NCBI RefSeq assembly: GCF_007827595.1
Contig: NZ_VISR01000027.1
Location: 62,001-126,000 of the forward strand
DNA: 64,000 bases
Direction of reading: 5' to 3'
Source of the DNA: Streptomyces sp. BK340
GTDB lineage: Bacteria > Actinomycetota > Actinomycetes > Streptomycetales > Streptomycetaceae
Part shown: piece by piece, positions 31,992-41,354 of the stretch
Position numbering within the stretch: position 1 is the first letter of the stretch
How the letters are laid out: every line of letters begins with the position of its first letter
Program-made: the position numbers and the translations under genes
Notes under the pieces: model-generated
Databases searched by the model: none
What the model was told of the DNA's origin: nothing
Seen by the model: only the letters and a program-made list of their open reading frames with translations

Positions 31992-33074
31992 CTACACGCC
32001 CGCGTAGGAGTGCTTGCCGCTCACGAAGATGTTGACGCCGTAGTAGTTGAACAGCCAGCAGCCGAAGGCGATCATCGCGAGGTAGGCGGCCTTGCGGCCC
32101 TTCCAGCCGGCCGTGGCCCGGGCGTGCAGGTAGCAGGCGTAGGCGATCCAGGTGATGAAGGACCAGGTCTCCTTGGGGTCCCAGTTCCAGTAGCGGCCCC
32201 AGGCGTCGCCCGCCCAGATCGCTCCCGCGATGATCGTGAAGGTCCAGAGCGGGAAGACCGCCGCGTTGACGCGGTAGGCGAACTTGTCGAGCGAGGCGGA
32301 GGCGGGCAGCCGCTCCAGCACCGAGGTCGCGAAGCTGCCGGGCTTGCCGCCGGCCTGCAGCTTGTTCTCGTACGAGTCCTTGAACAGGTACAGGATCGTG
32401 GCGACCGCGCCGACGTAGAAGACCGCACCGCAGAAGATCGCGGTGGAGACGTGGATGTACAGCCAGTACGAGTGCAGGGCCGGGACGAGCTGGTCGCTCG
32501 CGGTGTACAGGACCGTGACGGCCAGACCGAGGTCGAGCAGGACCGTGGTGATCAGGAACAGACCGAGCCAGCGCACGTTCTTCTTCAGCGCCAGCAGCCC
32601 CAGGTAGACCGCGACCGCGACCGTGGAGAAGGTGATGTTGAACTCGTACATGTTGCCCCACGGCGCCCGCTCCACGGAGGCCGCGCGGGTGACGACCCCG
32701 GCCAGCTCCACCAGGAACGCGAGCACGGTGAGGGAGATGGCGATCCGCCCGTAGAGGTCGCCCTGCTCGTCCCCGCCGTGCGCACCGGGACCGTCCGGCA
32801 CGTCCCGGGCGCCGGACGCGGAGCGCACGACGACCTTGGGCCGCTCCAGTACGGCGGTGCCCCCGGCCTGCTTGACGGTGACGGCGGGCCCGCCCGCCTT
32901 CTGCTCGCCGGCGGAGGTCAGCGCCGCGGCCGTACGGGCCACCTTGCTGCGGCTGCCGAAGAGCCACTCGGCGATGTACGCGAAGAAGGCCAGGGTGTAG
33001 ACGGCCATGGACGAGTAGATCAGCGTGTTGCTGATGCTGGCCAGGTGTTCGTTGGTCGCGGCGGCGAGAGTCAC
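31992..33074 (-). CDS. ccsB: cytochrome c biogenesis protein CcsB (ResC)
   Basis: A 360-residue multi-pass membrane protein of the heme-handling family. The WWD signature is WAGDAWGRYWNWDPKETWSF (about residues 289-308), where heme is bound for ligation to apocytochromes c. Other family segments are ERAPWGNMYEFNITFS and the His-containing SYWLYIHVSTAIFC. In system II the CcsB-ResB pair carries heme across the membrane and attaches it. GTG at 33072-33074 overlaps the resB stop (GTGA). It is the last gene of the four-gene operon and is followed by a strong terminator. The loop near residues 50-110 is long and polar, a Streptomyces feature. Confidence 0.95.
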   Translation of the reverse strand: MTLAAATNEHLASISNTLIYSSMAVYTLAFFAYIAEWLFGSRSKVARTAAALTSAGEQKAGGPAVTVKQAGGTAVLERPKVVVRSASGARDVPDGPGAHGGDEQGDLYGRIAISLTVLAFLVELAGVVTRAASVERAPWGNMYEFNITFSTVAVAVYLGLLALKKNVRWLGLFLITTVLLDLGLAVTVLYTASDQLVPALHSYWLYIHVSTAIFCGAVFYVGAVATILYLFKDSYENKLQAGGKPGSFATSVLERLPASASLDKFAYRVNAAVFPLWTFTIIAGAIWAGDAWGRYWNWDPKETWSFITWIAYACYLHARATAGWKGRKAAYLAMIAFGCWLFNYYGVNIFVSGKHSYAGV

Positions 33075-34762
33075 TTCTCAGCCCCTTCGGCAGGTACGAC
33101 GTCGGATTCGGTGGAGTCGCGGTCGGGCGCCCCCGGCGCCTGGTCGTAGAGGGTTCCGGCGAGGTCGCCCAGTTCCTCGGGCACCTTGGCGGACTCGCTG
33201 CGGCCGAGCCCGGCCATCTCGACGACCGTCACGCCGTCGGCGCCGCGCACCGCCCGCACCCACACGCGGCGGCGCTGGATGAACAGGGACGCGGCCAGAC
33301 CGAAGATCGCGGCGAGGGCACCGCCGAGCGCCCAGCCGCTGCCCGGCTCCTGGACGATCTCGAAGCCGGCCCACTCCTTGATGTCCTTCTCGAGGGTGAT
33401 CGAGCCGGCGCCGTTCGGCAGCTGCAGGGTCTGCCCGGGCTTGAGGTTCCCGCGCAGCTGCAGGCCCTTGGCGTCCTTGAACGCCTTCATGTGGGTCTTG
33501 TCGAGCTGGTACACGCTCTGCGGAAGGCCCGAGTTGACGCCGAGGTCGCCGTGGTACGGCTCCAGGTTCAGCACCGGGTTCAGCAGCGCCGGGAACTGCG
33601 AGAGCACGGAGGCGCCGCCGCCGTAGGTCGGCAGGAAGAAGGCCCGGACGCCGAGCTGCTCCTTCTGCCCCTGGGCGTTGCGGTAGCCGTCCATGACCTT
33701 GATGACGCCCTGCGAGGTGACGTTCCCGTCGAGCGGCAGCAGCGGTACGGCGTCCTGGTAGACGACCTTGCCCTTGCCGTCGCGGACGGTGATCACGGGC
33801 GCGTAGCCGTGGCTGACCAGGTAGACCTTGGAGTCGCCGATCTCCAGCGGCTGGTTGACCTTGACGGTGGCCGGCTTCTCCTTGCCGTACGCGCCCTCGC
33901 TGTAGGTGATCTTCGCCTGGAAGGTGCGCGGGGTGCCGCGGTTGGGGCCGGTCAGCTCGTAGGTGCCCTCGAAGTCCTTCAGGTCGAAGCTGAACGGCAC
34001 CAGCTCGTCGGTGCTGAACAGGCTGCCGGACTTGAAGTCGTCGTACATCGGCAGCGCGTTGGCGAAGCCGTCGCCCTCCACCATGAGCTTGGTGCCGTCC
34101 GACTTGAACATCTGGCCCGAGGCGAACGCGGTGAGCAGCACGATCAGCGCGACATGGAAGACCAGGTTGCCCAGCTCCCGGACGTACCCCTTCTCGGCGG
34201 CGACGGCGTCACCGGCGAGGTGGGCGCGGAAGCGGCGCTTCTTCAGCAGTGCGAGCGCGGCCTCGCGGACCTGCTCCGGCTCGGCGGTGGTGCGCCAGGT
34301 GGTGTAGGCGGGCAGCCGGTCGAGGCGCTTGGGGGCGCCCGGCGGGCGGCCGCGCAGCTGGCCGACGAACTGCCAGGTGCGCGGGACGATGCAGCCGATG
34401 AGGGAGACGAACAGCAGGATGTAGATCGCGGAGAACCACACCGAGCTGTAGACGTGGAACAGGCCGAGCTTGTCGTAGACCGGCGCGAGCGTCCTGTGCG
34501 CCTGGCGGAAGTCGTCGACCTTGGAGGCGTCGGCGGCGGTCTGCGGGATCAGCGAGCCGGGGATCGCGCCGAGCGACAGCAGCAGGAGCAGCAGCAGCGC
34601 GACCCGCATGGAGGTGAGCTGCCGCCAGAACCACCGGGCCCAGCCGATGACGCCGAGGCCCGGTGCGGCCGTGGTCTCCTCCTGCGGGGCGGTGGACAGC
34701 TGGGAGCCGGCCGCCCCCAGATCCTCCTGCTCAGGGCCGTTGTCGGTTTCGGTCTTGCTCAT
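33071..34762 (-). CDS. resB: cytochrome c biogenesis protein ResB (Ccs1)
   Basis: A 563-residue membrane protein that works with CcsB to deliver heme to apocytochrome c. Membrane segments are MRVALLLLLLLSLGAIPGSL, SAIYILLFVSLIGCIVPRTW and LGNLVFHVALIVLLTAFASG. A large outer domain (about residues 230-440) then leads to a last helix before RRRVWVRAV. The N-terminal Glu/Ala-rich region (about 40 residues) is cytoplasmic. ATG at 34760-34762 begins three bases after the ccdA stop. The order tlpA-ccdA-resB-ccsB is the classical actinobacterial system II operon. Confidence 0.95.
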   Translation of the reverse strand: MSKTETDNGPEQEDLGAAGSQLSTAPQEETTAAPGLGVIGWARWFWRQLTSMRVALLLLLLLSLGAIPGSLIPQTAADASKVDDFRQAHRTLAPVYDKLGLFHVYSSVWFSAIYILLFVSLIGCIVPRTWQFVGQLRGRPPGAPKRLDRLPAYTTWRTTAEPEQVREAALALLKKRRFRAHLAGDAVAAEKGYVRELGNLVFHVALIVLLTAFASGQMFKSDGTKLMVEGDGFANALPMYDDFKSGSLFSTDELVPFSFDLKDFEGTYELTGPNRGTPRTFQAKITYSEGAYGKEKPATVKVNQPLEIGDSKVYLVSHGYAPVITVRDGKGKVVYQDAVPLLPLDGNVTSQGVIKVMDGYRNAQGQKEQLGVRAFFLPTYGGGASVLSQFPALLNPVLNLEPYHGDLGVNSGLPQSVYQLDKTHMKAFKDAKGLQLRGNLKPGQTLQLPNGAGSITLEKDIKEWAGFEIVQEPGSGWALGGALAAIFGLAASLFIQRRRVWVRAVRGADGVTVVEMAGLGRSESAKVPEELGDLAGTLYDQAPGAPDRDSTESDVVPAEGAEK

Positions 34763-34765
34763 CGA

Positions 34766-35530
34766 TCAGATCCCCACAGTGAAGCCGTCGGACCAGGTCT
34801 GCATCTCCTGCACCAGGCGGTCCCAGGCCCCGGTCAGCAGCAGCACACCGGTCACGATCATCATCGTGCCGCCGATGCGCATCACCCAGACATAGTGGCG
34901 CTTGACCCAGCCGAAGGCACCGAGCGCCTTGCGGAAGCCGACGGCCGCGAGCACGAAGGGCACGCCGAGGCCCAGGCAGTAGGCGACCATCAGCAGCGCT
35001 CCACGCCCGGCGCTCGACTGTTCCATGGCGAGGAAGTTCACGGACGACAGGGTCGGCCCCAGACAGGGGGTCCAGCCGATGCCGAAGAGGGCGCCGAGCA
35101 GCGGTGCGCCCACCAGTCCGGTCGTGGGCCGGCGGTGGAAGCGGAACTCGCGCTGGGTGAGCCAGGGCATCAGCCCCATGAAGAACACGCCCATGAGGAT
35201 CATGAGCACGCCGAGCACCTTGGCCAGGACGGCCTTGTGCTCCTGCAGGGTCCAGCCGAACGAGCCGAACAGCGCCCCGCCGGAGACGAACACGGCGCTG
35301 AACCCGAGCACGAACAGGGAGGCCCCGGCGACCATGCGCCCGCGTCTGGCCTCGGCCAGGTCGGTGCCGGCGACCCCGGTGACGTAGGAGAGGTAGCCCG
35401 GCACCAGCGGCAGGACGCACGGCGAGAAGAAGGAGACGAGACCGCCGAGCAGGGCGATCGGCAGGGAGACCAGCAGGGCCCCGTGGAGGACGGTCTGGTT
35501 CTGCGCGGCGAGTGTGACGAGTGCGCTCAC
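34766..35530 (-). CDS. ccdA: CcdA thiol-disulfide membrane transporter
   Basis: A 254-residue protein with six membrane helices and the two redox cysteines in SFFSPCVLPLVPGYLSYVTG (Cys about 38) and GIGWTPCLGPTLSSVNF (Cys about 156). CcdA passes electrons from cytoplasmic thioredoxin to the extracytoplasmic thioredoxin-like protein encoded upstream, keeping apocytochrome thiols reduced for heme attachment. GTG at 35528-35530 starts one base after the tlpA stop, so the genes are co-transcribed. Confidence 0.95.
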   Translation of the reverse strand: MSALVTLAAQNQTVLHGALLVSLPIALLGGLVSFFSPCVLPLVPGYLSYVTGVAGTDLAEARRGRMVAGASLFVLGFSAVFVSGGALFGSFGWTLQEHKAVLAKVLGVLMILMGVFFMGLMPWLTQREFRFHRRPTTGLVGAPLLGALFGIGWTPCLGPTLSSVNFLAMEQSSAGRGALLMVAYCLGLGVPFVLAAVGFRKALGAFGWVKRHYVWVMRIGGTMMIVTGVLLLTGAWDRLVQEMQTWSDGFTVGI

Positions 35531-35531
35531 G

Positions 35532-36122
35532 TCACTTCTCCGCGAGGACCGGCTTGACCATCTTCAGCAGGGTGGTGTCGTCGAGCGCCTCCAGCGCCCG
35601 CGCGGCGACCTTCCCGTCCTTGTCGATGACGAGCGTGGACGGGATCAGCTGCGGGTTGAGCGTGCCCTTCTTGAAGCGGAGCATCAGCCTGCCCGTGGGG
35701 TCGTACAGGCTCGGGTAGCCGATCCCGTGCTCCTTCTCGAAGGCGATCGCGGGGGTGGTGCTGGTGTCCCGGGTGTTGATGCCGACGAACTGGAGGCCCT
35801 TGCCCTCGTACGCCTTGGAGACCTTGGAGAAGTACTTGGCCTCCTCCCGGCACGGTCCGCACCAGGAGCCCCAGACATTGATCACGACGACCTTGCCCTT
35901 GTAGTCGGCGACGTCCAGGGTCTTGCCGTCGATGGTCTTGCCGGACAGGTCGGGCGCCGCGGCCCGCTTGCCCTGCGCGACGGTGTCGATGCCGTTGTTG
36001 CCGGTGACGAAGCCGGTGTTGCCGCCCCCGCCGGAGGTGCCGCCGTTGCCGCACGCGGACAGGGTCAGGGCCGCCGCGGCGGCCATGGCGCCGAACAGGA
36101 CGGCGCGGCTACGGGTACTCAT
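35532..36122 (-). CDS. tlpA: thioredoxin-like lipoprotein (ResA/TlpA)
   Basis: A 196-residue lipoprotein. The signal ends in the lipobox LSAC (about residues 21-24), then comes a Gly-rich spacer and a thioredoxin/AhpC-TSA domain with the redox motif NVWGSWCGPCREEAKYF (about 82-98) and the cis-Pro region IPSTLVIDKDGKV. It reduces the CxxCH cysteines of apocytochromes c outside the membrane, using electrons from CcdA. ATG at 36120-36122. It is the first gene of the operon. Confidence 0.95.
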   Translation of the reverse strand: MSTRSRAVLFGAMAAAAALTLSACGNGGTSGGGGNTGFVTGNNGIDTVAQGKRAAAPDLSGKTIDGKTLDVADYKGKVVVINVWGSWCGPCREEAKYFSKVSKAYEGKGLQFVGINTRDTSTTPAIAFEKEHGIGYPSLYDPTGRLMLRFKKGTLNPQLIPSTLVIDKDGKVAARALEALDDTTLLKMVKPVLAEK

Positions 36123-36237
36123 GTGAAAAGTTTCGCATGCCTGTTCCGGGGATTTCGCGCACCCCCCTGGCGGGTGGAAAACCGCATTTCAGGAGGTATT
36201 TACTCCGGACATTTCAGGCAGATCGCCGGGTAGCCCC

Positions 36238-37539
36238 TCAGGCGGCGTTCTGGGAGGCCGACTTGGCACCCCCGGCGTCCCGCAGGAAGCCCTTCCAGCC
36301 TCCGGCCGGCTGCTGACCGACCTCCAGCGTGCGCAGCTTGGCGAGCACCTCGGGCTTCTGGACGTCCATCCAGTCCACGAACTGCCGGAAGGAGACCAGG
36401 CGCACGTCCGCACCCTTCTCCTTCTCGCGCGCGATGTGCTTGAAGGCCTCCTCGACGGAGTCCATGTAGATGCCGCCGTTCCACTGCTCGAAGTGGTTGC
36501 CGATGAAGAACGGCGCCCGGTTTGTCTTGTACGCCCGCTCGAATCCCGCTATGTACGCCTGCGCGGACTGCTTGCGCCAGCCCGGGTAGTTGTAGGCGGG
36601 CGCCTTGGTCGAGTTGACCGACTGGTTGGCGAGCATGTTGTAGTCCATGGACAGGACTTCGAAGGAACGTCCCGGGAAAGGTATCTGCTGCAACGGCAGG
36701 TCCCAGATCCCCAGCTTCTTCTCCGGCCACACCTGACGGCCGCCCGGTGAGGAGGCGTCGTAGCGCCAGCCCAGCTTCTTCGCGGTGGGCAGCAGGTTGT
36801 TCTGGCCGAGCAGACAGGGCGTGCGGCCGCCGGCCAGCTCCTTGTCGTAGTCGAACGGCAGCGAGGGCAGATCGGTCCAGCCGGTGTTGGTCCGCCACTC
36901 CTTCACGAACGCCTTGGCCTGCCTGATCTCGCTCGACCACTGCTGCGGGGTCCAGTTGCCGACGGTGCCGGTCCCGGCGCAGAAGTGCCCGTTGAAGTGG
37001 GTGCCGATCTCGTGCCCCTCGAGCCAGGCCCGGCGGACGTTGGCCAGCGTCGACTTGATGTGCTCGTCGGTGAGGTAGCCGATGTCGGAGGCGCCGCGCG
37101 GGTTGTTCGGCGGCTCGTACAGCCGCTTCTTCGACTCGGGCAGCAGATACAGCCCCGAGAGGAAGAAGGTCATGCTCGCGCCGTGCTCCTTGGCCAGGTC
37201 CAGAAAGCGCGGGAAGAGCCCGTTGCCGACCTCGCCGGCACCGTCCCAGGAGAAGATCACGAACTGCGGCGGGGTCTGCCCCGGCTCCAGCGGCTCGGGC
37301 CTGGCCGGCTGGTGCGGCTGCTTGCCGGTGAAGGAGGTCGAGCCGTCGCCGATGGGCCGCGCCTTGGTCCCGCCGTTCTTGCCGCCGTCCCCCCCGGCCG
37401 AGCCCCCGGAACCGGATCCGTGCCCACCGCCGTCCGAGGACTTGAGAGACCCACAGCCCGCGAGTGTGGCGGCAGCCGCCGCGCCCGCGCCGAGGCCGAG
37501 TATTCCCCTCCGGGAAACGGTCCGGGAGTTGGTGCGCAT
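36238..37539 (-). CDS. Tat-exported lipoprotein with polysaccharide-deacetylase-like domain
   Basis: A 433-residue lipoprotein. The twin-arginine signal is TVSRRGILGLGAGAAAAATL followed by the lipobox LAGC (about residue 29). A Gly/Ser-rich spacer leads to a NodB-like domain. FVIFSWDGAGEV carries the first-motif Asp, and HEIGTHFNGHF carries the two metal His residues (about residues 170-180). The catalytic motif is WDGA rather than TFDDG, so substrate and activity are uncertain; the domain is long (about 340 residues). ATG at 37537-37539 follows GGGGA. It lies on the same strand between the PGM-like gene and tlpA. Confidence 0.82.
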   Translation of the reverse strand: MRTNSRTVSRRGILGLGAGAAAAATLAGCGSLKSSDGGGHGSGSGGSAGGDGGKNGGTKARPIGDGSTSFTGKQPHQPARPEPLEPGQTPPQFVIFSWDGAGEVGNGLFPRFLDLAKEHGASMTFFLSGLYLLPESKKRLYEPPNNPRGASDIGYLTDEHIKSTLANVRRAWLEGHEIGTHFNGHFCAGTGTVGNWTPQQWSSEIRQAKAFVKEWRTNTGWTDLPSLPFDYDKELAGGRTPCLLGQNNLLPTAKKLGWRYDASSPGGRQVWPEKKLGIWDLPLQQIPFPGRSFEVLSMDYNMLANQSVNSTKAPAYNYPGWRKQSAQAYIAGFERAYKTNRAPFFIGNHFEQWNGGIYMDSVEEAFKHIAREKEKGADVRLVSFRQFVDWMDVQKPEVLAKLRTLEVGQQPAGGWKGFLRDAGGAKSASQNAA

Positions 37540-37709
37540 GGAGATCCCCGATTCATCGCGCCTGCTGGTGGTCACCCAGTCAGAGGGCGCGACGATCGGG
37601 GAGGTTCCGCTGATATTTATGTTTTTCGTAACGGATGCGGCAAAGAGACCCTAAGCCATTCCAAACGGTCCGTCAGAAGCGGGCGTCAGGTGGGTTTTCG
37701 ACCGGAGCG

Positions 37710-38411
37710 TCACGCCCCGAAGGCCTTGCTCTTCCCCTGTACCGGCTTGGCACCGGCCCGGAGATGAGCCGGCACGAGGTCGATGGCGGGCTCGCTGTAG
37801 CCGACGGAGACGATCCTGTCGCCCAGATATGTGAAAGTCGTCAGGGATGCGAGGGTGCACTGCCGCTTGCGCGGGTCGTGCCACAGCCGCCGCTTCTCGA
37901 CGTACGACCGCACGATCCAGATCGGCAGCTGGTGGCTGACCAGCACCGCCTCGTGCCCGCGGGCCTGGTCCTTGGCCGCGTTCAGCGCGCCCATCATCCG
38001 GACGACCTGGTCGATGTAGGGCTCGCCCCAGGACGGCTTGAACGGGTTGACGAGGTGCTTCCAGTTGTCGGGCTTGCGCAGCGCGCCGTCCCCGACCCCG
38101 AAGGTCTTGCCCTGGAAGACGTTGTCGGCCTCGATCAGCCGGTCGTCGGTGGCGAGGCCGAGCCCGTGCGCCTTGGCGATCGGGGTGGCGGTCTCCTGCG
38201 CGCGCTCCAGCGGCGAGGCGACCACGTGGGTGACGTCGCGCGAGGAGAGGTGCTCGGCCACCCGGTCGGCCATCTGCCGGCCCAGCTCGGACAGGTGGTA
38301 GCCGGGCAGCCGCCCGTACAGGATCCCGTCCGGGTTGGCGACCTCGCCGTGCCGCATGAGGTGGACGACGGTGATGTCCTTCTCGCTGACGTAGCTGTCG
38401 TTGCTGCTCAT
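37710..38411 (-). CDS. histidine phosphatase (phosphoglycerate-mutase-like)
   Basis: A 233-residue histidine phosphatase. The catalytic motif is VVHLMRHGEVANPDG (the His after Arg becomes phosphorylated, about residues 15-29). The second pocket is VVASPLERAQETATPIA, the acid/base Glu region is in DDRLIEADNVFQGKTFG, and the late His is in AVLVSHQLPIW. The substrate is unknown. ATG at 38409-38411 overlaps the hemL stop (ATGA), so it is translationally coupled to hemL. Confidence 0.9.
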   Translation of the reverse strand: MSSNDSYVSEKDITVVHLMRHGEVANPDGILYGRLPGYHLSELGRQMADRVAEHLSSRDVTHVVASPLERAQETATPIAKAHGLGLATDDRLIEADNVFQGKTFGVGDGALRKPDNWKHLVNPFKPSWGEPYIDQVVRMMGALNAAKDQARGHEAVLVSHQLPIWIVRSYVEKRRLWHDPRKRQCTLASLTTFTYLGDRIVSVGYSEPAIDLVPAHLRAGAKPVQGKSKAFGA

Positions 38412-39736
38412 GCTGCGGTGGCCTCCGCGGCCGCTCGGGCCGCCGCCGGAAGGGCGTCGGCGATCTTCTGGATGGCCCGCTCGTCGTGGGCCGTGGACAC
38501 GAACCAGGACTCGAAGGACGACGGCGGCAGGTAGACGCCGTTCGACAGCAGCGAGTGGAAGAAGGCGGTGAAGCGGTACGACTCCTGCCGCTTGGCGTCC
38601 TCGTAGTTCCGCACCTGCCGGTCGGTGAAGAACACGGAGAACATGTTGGAGGCGGTCTGGAGCCGGTGCGCCACGCCCTCCTTGCCGAGCGCCTCGGTCA
38701 CGAGCGACCGGATCTGCTCGGAGACGGCGTCGACCTTGTCGTACGCGGCGTCGTCGAGCAGCCGCAGCTGGGCGAGTCCGGCGGCGGTGGCGACGGGGTT
38801 CCCGGAGAGGGTGCCGGCCTGGTAGACGGGCCCGGCCGGAGCGAGGTGGGCCATGACGTCGGCGCGACCGCCGAAGGCCGCGGCGGGGAACCCGCCGCCC
38901 ATGACCTTGCCGAAGGTCATGAGGTCGGGCTTGACCCCGTCGATCCCGAACCAGCCGGCGCGGCTGGTCCGGAACCCGGTCATGACCTCGTCGGAGATGA
39001 AGAGGGCGCCGTTCTTCCGGCAGGCGTCCTTGAGCCCCTGGTTGAACCCGGGGTCCGGCGGAACGACGCCCATGTTGCCGGGCGAGGCCTCGGTGATGAC
39101 ACAGGCGATCTCGCCCGGGTGCCGGTGGAAGGCCTCGTGCACGGCTTCGAGGTCGTTGTACGGCAGCACGATCGTGTCGCCGGCCTGGGCGCCGGTGACG
39201 CCGGGCGTGTCGGGCAGCGCGAACGTCGCGACCCCGCTCCCCGCCGCGGCGAGCAGCGAGTCGACATGCCCGTGGTAGCACCCGGCGAACTTGATCACCT
39301 TGGAGCGCCGGGTGAACCCGCGGGCGAGCCGGATCGCCGACATGGTCGCCTCGGTGCCGCTGCTCACGAGCCGCACCTGCTCGACGGGCTCCACCCGCGC
39401 GACGATCTCCTCGGCGAGCGCGACCTCGCCCTCACCGGGCGTGCCGAACGACGTACCGCGCGCGACCGCCTCCTGGACGGCTCCGATGACCTCGGGGTGG
39501 GAGTGCCCCAGAATCATCGGCCCCCAGGAGCACACGAGGTCCACGTACTCCCGCCCGTCGGCGTCGGTCAGGTACGGCCCCGTGCCGGAAACCATGAACC
39601 GCGGCGTTCCGCCCACGGCACGAAAGGCGCGCACCGGCGAGTTCACACCGCCCGGTGTGACGACGGACGCACGGTCGAAGAGCGCCTGTGAGACGGGCGC
39701 ATCATAGGGATAGGGCAGTTCGCTCATGGCGCTCAT
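38408..39736 (-). CDS. hemL: glutamate-1-semialdehyde 2,1-aminomutase
   Basis: HemL converts glutamate-1-semialdehyde to 5-aminolevulinate, the entry to heme. The protein has 442 residues. The PLP lysine is in LMTFGKVMGGGFPAAAF (about residues 270-286), and substrate and cofactor contacts include VRLVSSGTEATMSAIRLAR and KFAGCYHGHVDSLL. ATG at 39734-39736 with GGAGAA upstream; the ATG three codons later is also possible. It stands immediately before the heme-consuming cytochrome c biogenesis region, a standard Streptomyces arrangement. Confidence 0.96.
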   Translation of the reverse strand: MSAMSELPYPYDAPVSQALFDRASVVTPGGVNSPVRAFRAVGGTPRFMVSGTGPYLTDADGREYVDLVCSWGPMILGHSHPEVIGAVQEAVARGTSFGTPGEGEVALAEEIVARVEPVEQVRLVSSGTEATMSAIRLARGFTRRSKVIKFAGCYHGHVDSLLAAAGSGVATFALPDTPGVTGAQAGDTIVLPYNDLEAVHEAFHRHPGEIACVITEASPGNMGVVPPDPGFNQGLKDACRKNGALFISDEVMTGFRTSRAGWFGIDGVKPDLMTFGKVMGGGFPAAAFGGRADVMAHLAPAGPVYQAGTLSGNPVATAAGLAQLRLLDDAAYDKVDAVSEQIRSLVTEALGKEGVAHRLQTASNMFSVFFTDRQVRNYEDAKRQESYRFTAFFHSLLSNGVYLPPSSFESWFVSTAHDERAIQKIADALPAAARAAAEATAA

Positions 39737-40273
39737 GACGTGCGAATTCTCCGACTTCTCGGACTCCGGTTGCGTGGTGACCTCCTCAGGGTAGGCCGCA
39801 CCCCGCCCCGGCCGCGGCCCGCCTCAAGATCGGAACCGAGATCGCGGTTGTGCCATCTGCGAGACTGAGAGCTGATACACACAGCTCATACGGCACGTAG
39901 TAGTAAGGGGCCGTAGAAGATCCTGCGGACTGGTGTTTCACCGCACGTTTCGGCGAGCGGCCGTGGGGGAGGTCACTGACACGATGATCGGGTTGCGCGG
40001 CGGGGGCCACGCGTCCTAGAAAAGCAGTCGGGTGGAGATATGCATCGCGGTGGCGGACTGGGCGAGGGGACTGATGACCTGGGTCCTCGACGTGCCCGGC
40101 GGGGAAGGCACCGACGCGACGCGGAGGAAACTACCGAAGCACGGCAGACTGACGCACGTCAGGCACAGGGTGTACCGAGTGATCCCGAGCGGCACGACCG
40201 GCAGTTCGACAGCCGGCTCGACCAGCGGGTCGACCGCCTCCGGGCGGGGAGCAGGAATGGTGGTCGGGTGGGG
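39737..40273. other. long upstream region of hemL and of a hypothetical gene
   Basis: This roughly 540-base region carries the hemL promoter. An 11-codon open frame (ATG at 39984 to TAG at 40019) is visible. The part from about 40190 onward has high third-position G+C in the frame of the downstream hypothetical gene, so that gene may start earlier (ATG at 40040, preceded by GGTGGAG). No RNA gene was recognised. Confidence 0.45.
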
Positions 40274-40705
40274 GTGACGTACAAATACTTCGGCGCGCCG
40301 GACGGCGCGACCGCGGCCCGCGTCCCCATCTCGATGCGCCCCGAGGAACTCGGCGGCGACGAGCTGGGCATGAACGGCATGTTCACCAAGATCAAGCCGG
40401 AGACGATGGCCGCGATGGTGCTGACCGGCATCGAGGGCGTGCCCCTGCACAAGGTGCCACCCCTGGAGCTGGTCGTCCTGCACCCCGACTACGCCGTCGT
40501 CAAGCTCCCCATGACGGTGGTCGACCCCCTGCGCGGCATCGGTGAGGAAGCGGTGGGCGCGGCGGCGTTCATCTGGTCGACGGTCCCTGACCGGGGCGGG
40601 CCACGGGACGCGTTCAACGTGTACCAGCTGCTGCACGAGTGGCAGGACTTCTCGCATCGGCTGCACGAGGCGGGGCATCAGCCGTACTGCCTGGTCTGGC
40701 CCTGA
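40274..40705 (+). CDS. conserved hypothetical protein
   Basis: The product is not recognised. From the GTG at 40274 it is 143 residues: TYKYFGAPDGATAARVPISM, PEELGGDELGMNGMFTKIKP, LHPDYAVVKLPMTVVD and VYQLLHEWQDFSHRLHEAGH are clean, high-quality coding sequence with no membrane segment or signal. The frame continues upstream to an ATG at 40040 (221 residues); the added part is charged and, before about 40190, has low third-position G+C, so the true start may lie between. It is probably a cytoplasmic Streptomyces-specific protein. A hairpin follows the stop. Confidence 0.7.
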   Translation: MTYKYFGAPDGATAARVPISMRPEELGGDELGMNGMFTKIKPETMAAMVLTGIEGVPLHKVPPLELVVLHPDYAVVKLPMTVVDPLRGIGEEAVGAAAFIWSTVPDRGGPRDAFNVYQLLHEWQDFSHRLHEAGHQPYCLVWP

Positions 40706-40732
40706 GTCCTGACCTGGGGTTTCGTAAGGTTT

Positions 40733-40761
40733 GGGCGGGGCTTTCGGGCCTCGTCCCGCCC
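40733..40761 (+). terminator. terminator after the hypothetical gene
   Basis: GGGCGGGGC (40733-40741) pairs with GTCCCGCCC (40753-40761), one G-T pair included, 28 bases after the stop codon. Confidence 0.6.
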
Positions 40762-40856
40762 AGGACTTGTCCGGGCGATCATGTGCGGAGCCAGATGGTG
40801 ATGGCTGCGGCGGTGGCGGTGCCCAGTGCGGATCCCGCCGTGCCCGGATGTGGAGA

Positions 40857-41354
40857 TCAGACAGCGGCCAGGCTCTTCGCCATGACTCGCTCCCTGCCCA
40901 CGCCCTCGGGCAGAAGATCGCCGGGCTCACCCGTGTCCGTGAAACCGTGCCGCTCATAGAGCGCGGTTGCCCTGCGGTTGTCCGGCATGACGGACAACCG
41001 CAGCGTCGTGGCACCGCGCTCCGCCGCCCACCGCTCGACCGCCTGGATCAGGTAGTCACCCACGCCCTTGCCCCGCGCCGTGGGGTTGACCCACATGGAG
41101 ATCAACTCCACGTTCTCTGTTCCCTCGCCCGGCACTCCGCTGGCCATGCCCACCGGGCGGCCGTCTAGGAGCGCGATGAGATCGTGCGCGCCAGCAATCG
41201 ACAGACGGGCACGCCAGCGTTCCTCTCGGTCGCCGGAGCCCTGCCACTGGGCCAGCGTCGATCCGAACGCGTAGGGCGCCTCAGCAAGCGCAGCCAGTCG
41301 CAACTCCCGCCAAAGGGGCCAGTCGTCTGATTCCAAGGTGCGTAGTTCAAGCAT
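40857..41354 (-). CDS. GNAT-family acetyltransferase
   Basis: A 165-residue GNAT protein: LELRTLESDDWPLWRELRLA opens the fold, motif A is SMWVNPTARGKGVGDYLIQA (about residues 86-105) for acetyl-CoA binding, and NRRATALYERHGFTDTGEPG near residue 130 is motif B. The substrate is unknown. ATG at 41352-41354. Codon use is slightly less G+C-biased at third positions than its neighbours. Confidence 0.88.
   Translation of the reverse strand: MLELRTLESDDWPLWRELRLAALAEAPYAFGSTLAQWQGSGDREERWRARLSIAGAHDLIALLDGRPVGMASGVPGEGTENVELISMWVNPTARGKGVGDYLIQAVERWAAERGATTLRLSVMPDNRRATALYERHGFTDTGEPGDLLPEGVGRERVMAKSLAAV

Noticed and set aside
31453..32967. Fusion-like frame joining the SRPBCC gene to sequence inside ccsB
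   Set aside because: The upstream part is an out-of-frame reading of ccsB, and the SRPBCC protein has its own ATG.
39786..40010. Short minus-strand frame upstream of hemL (74 codons)
   Set aside because: No ribosome site, no recognisable sequence, and it lies in the probable promoter region.
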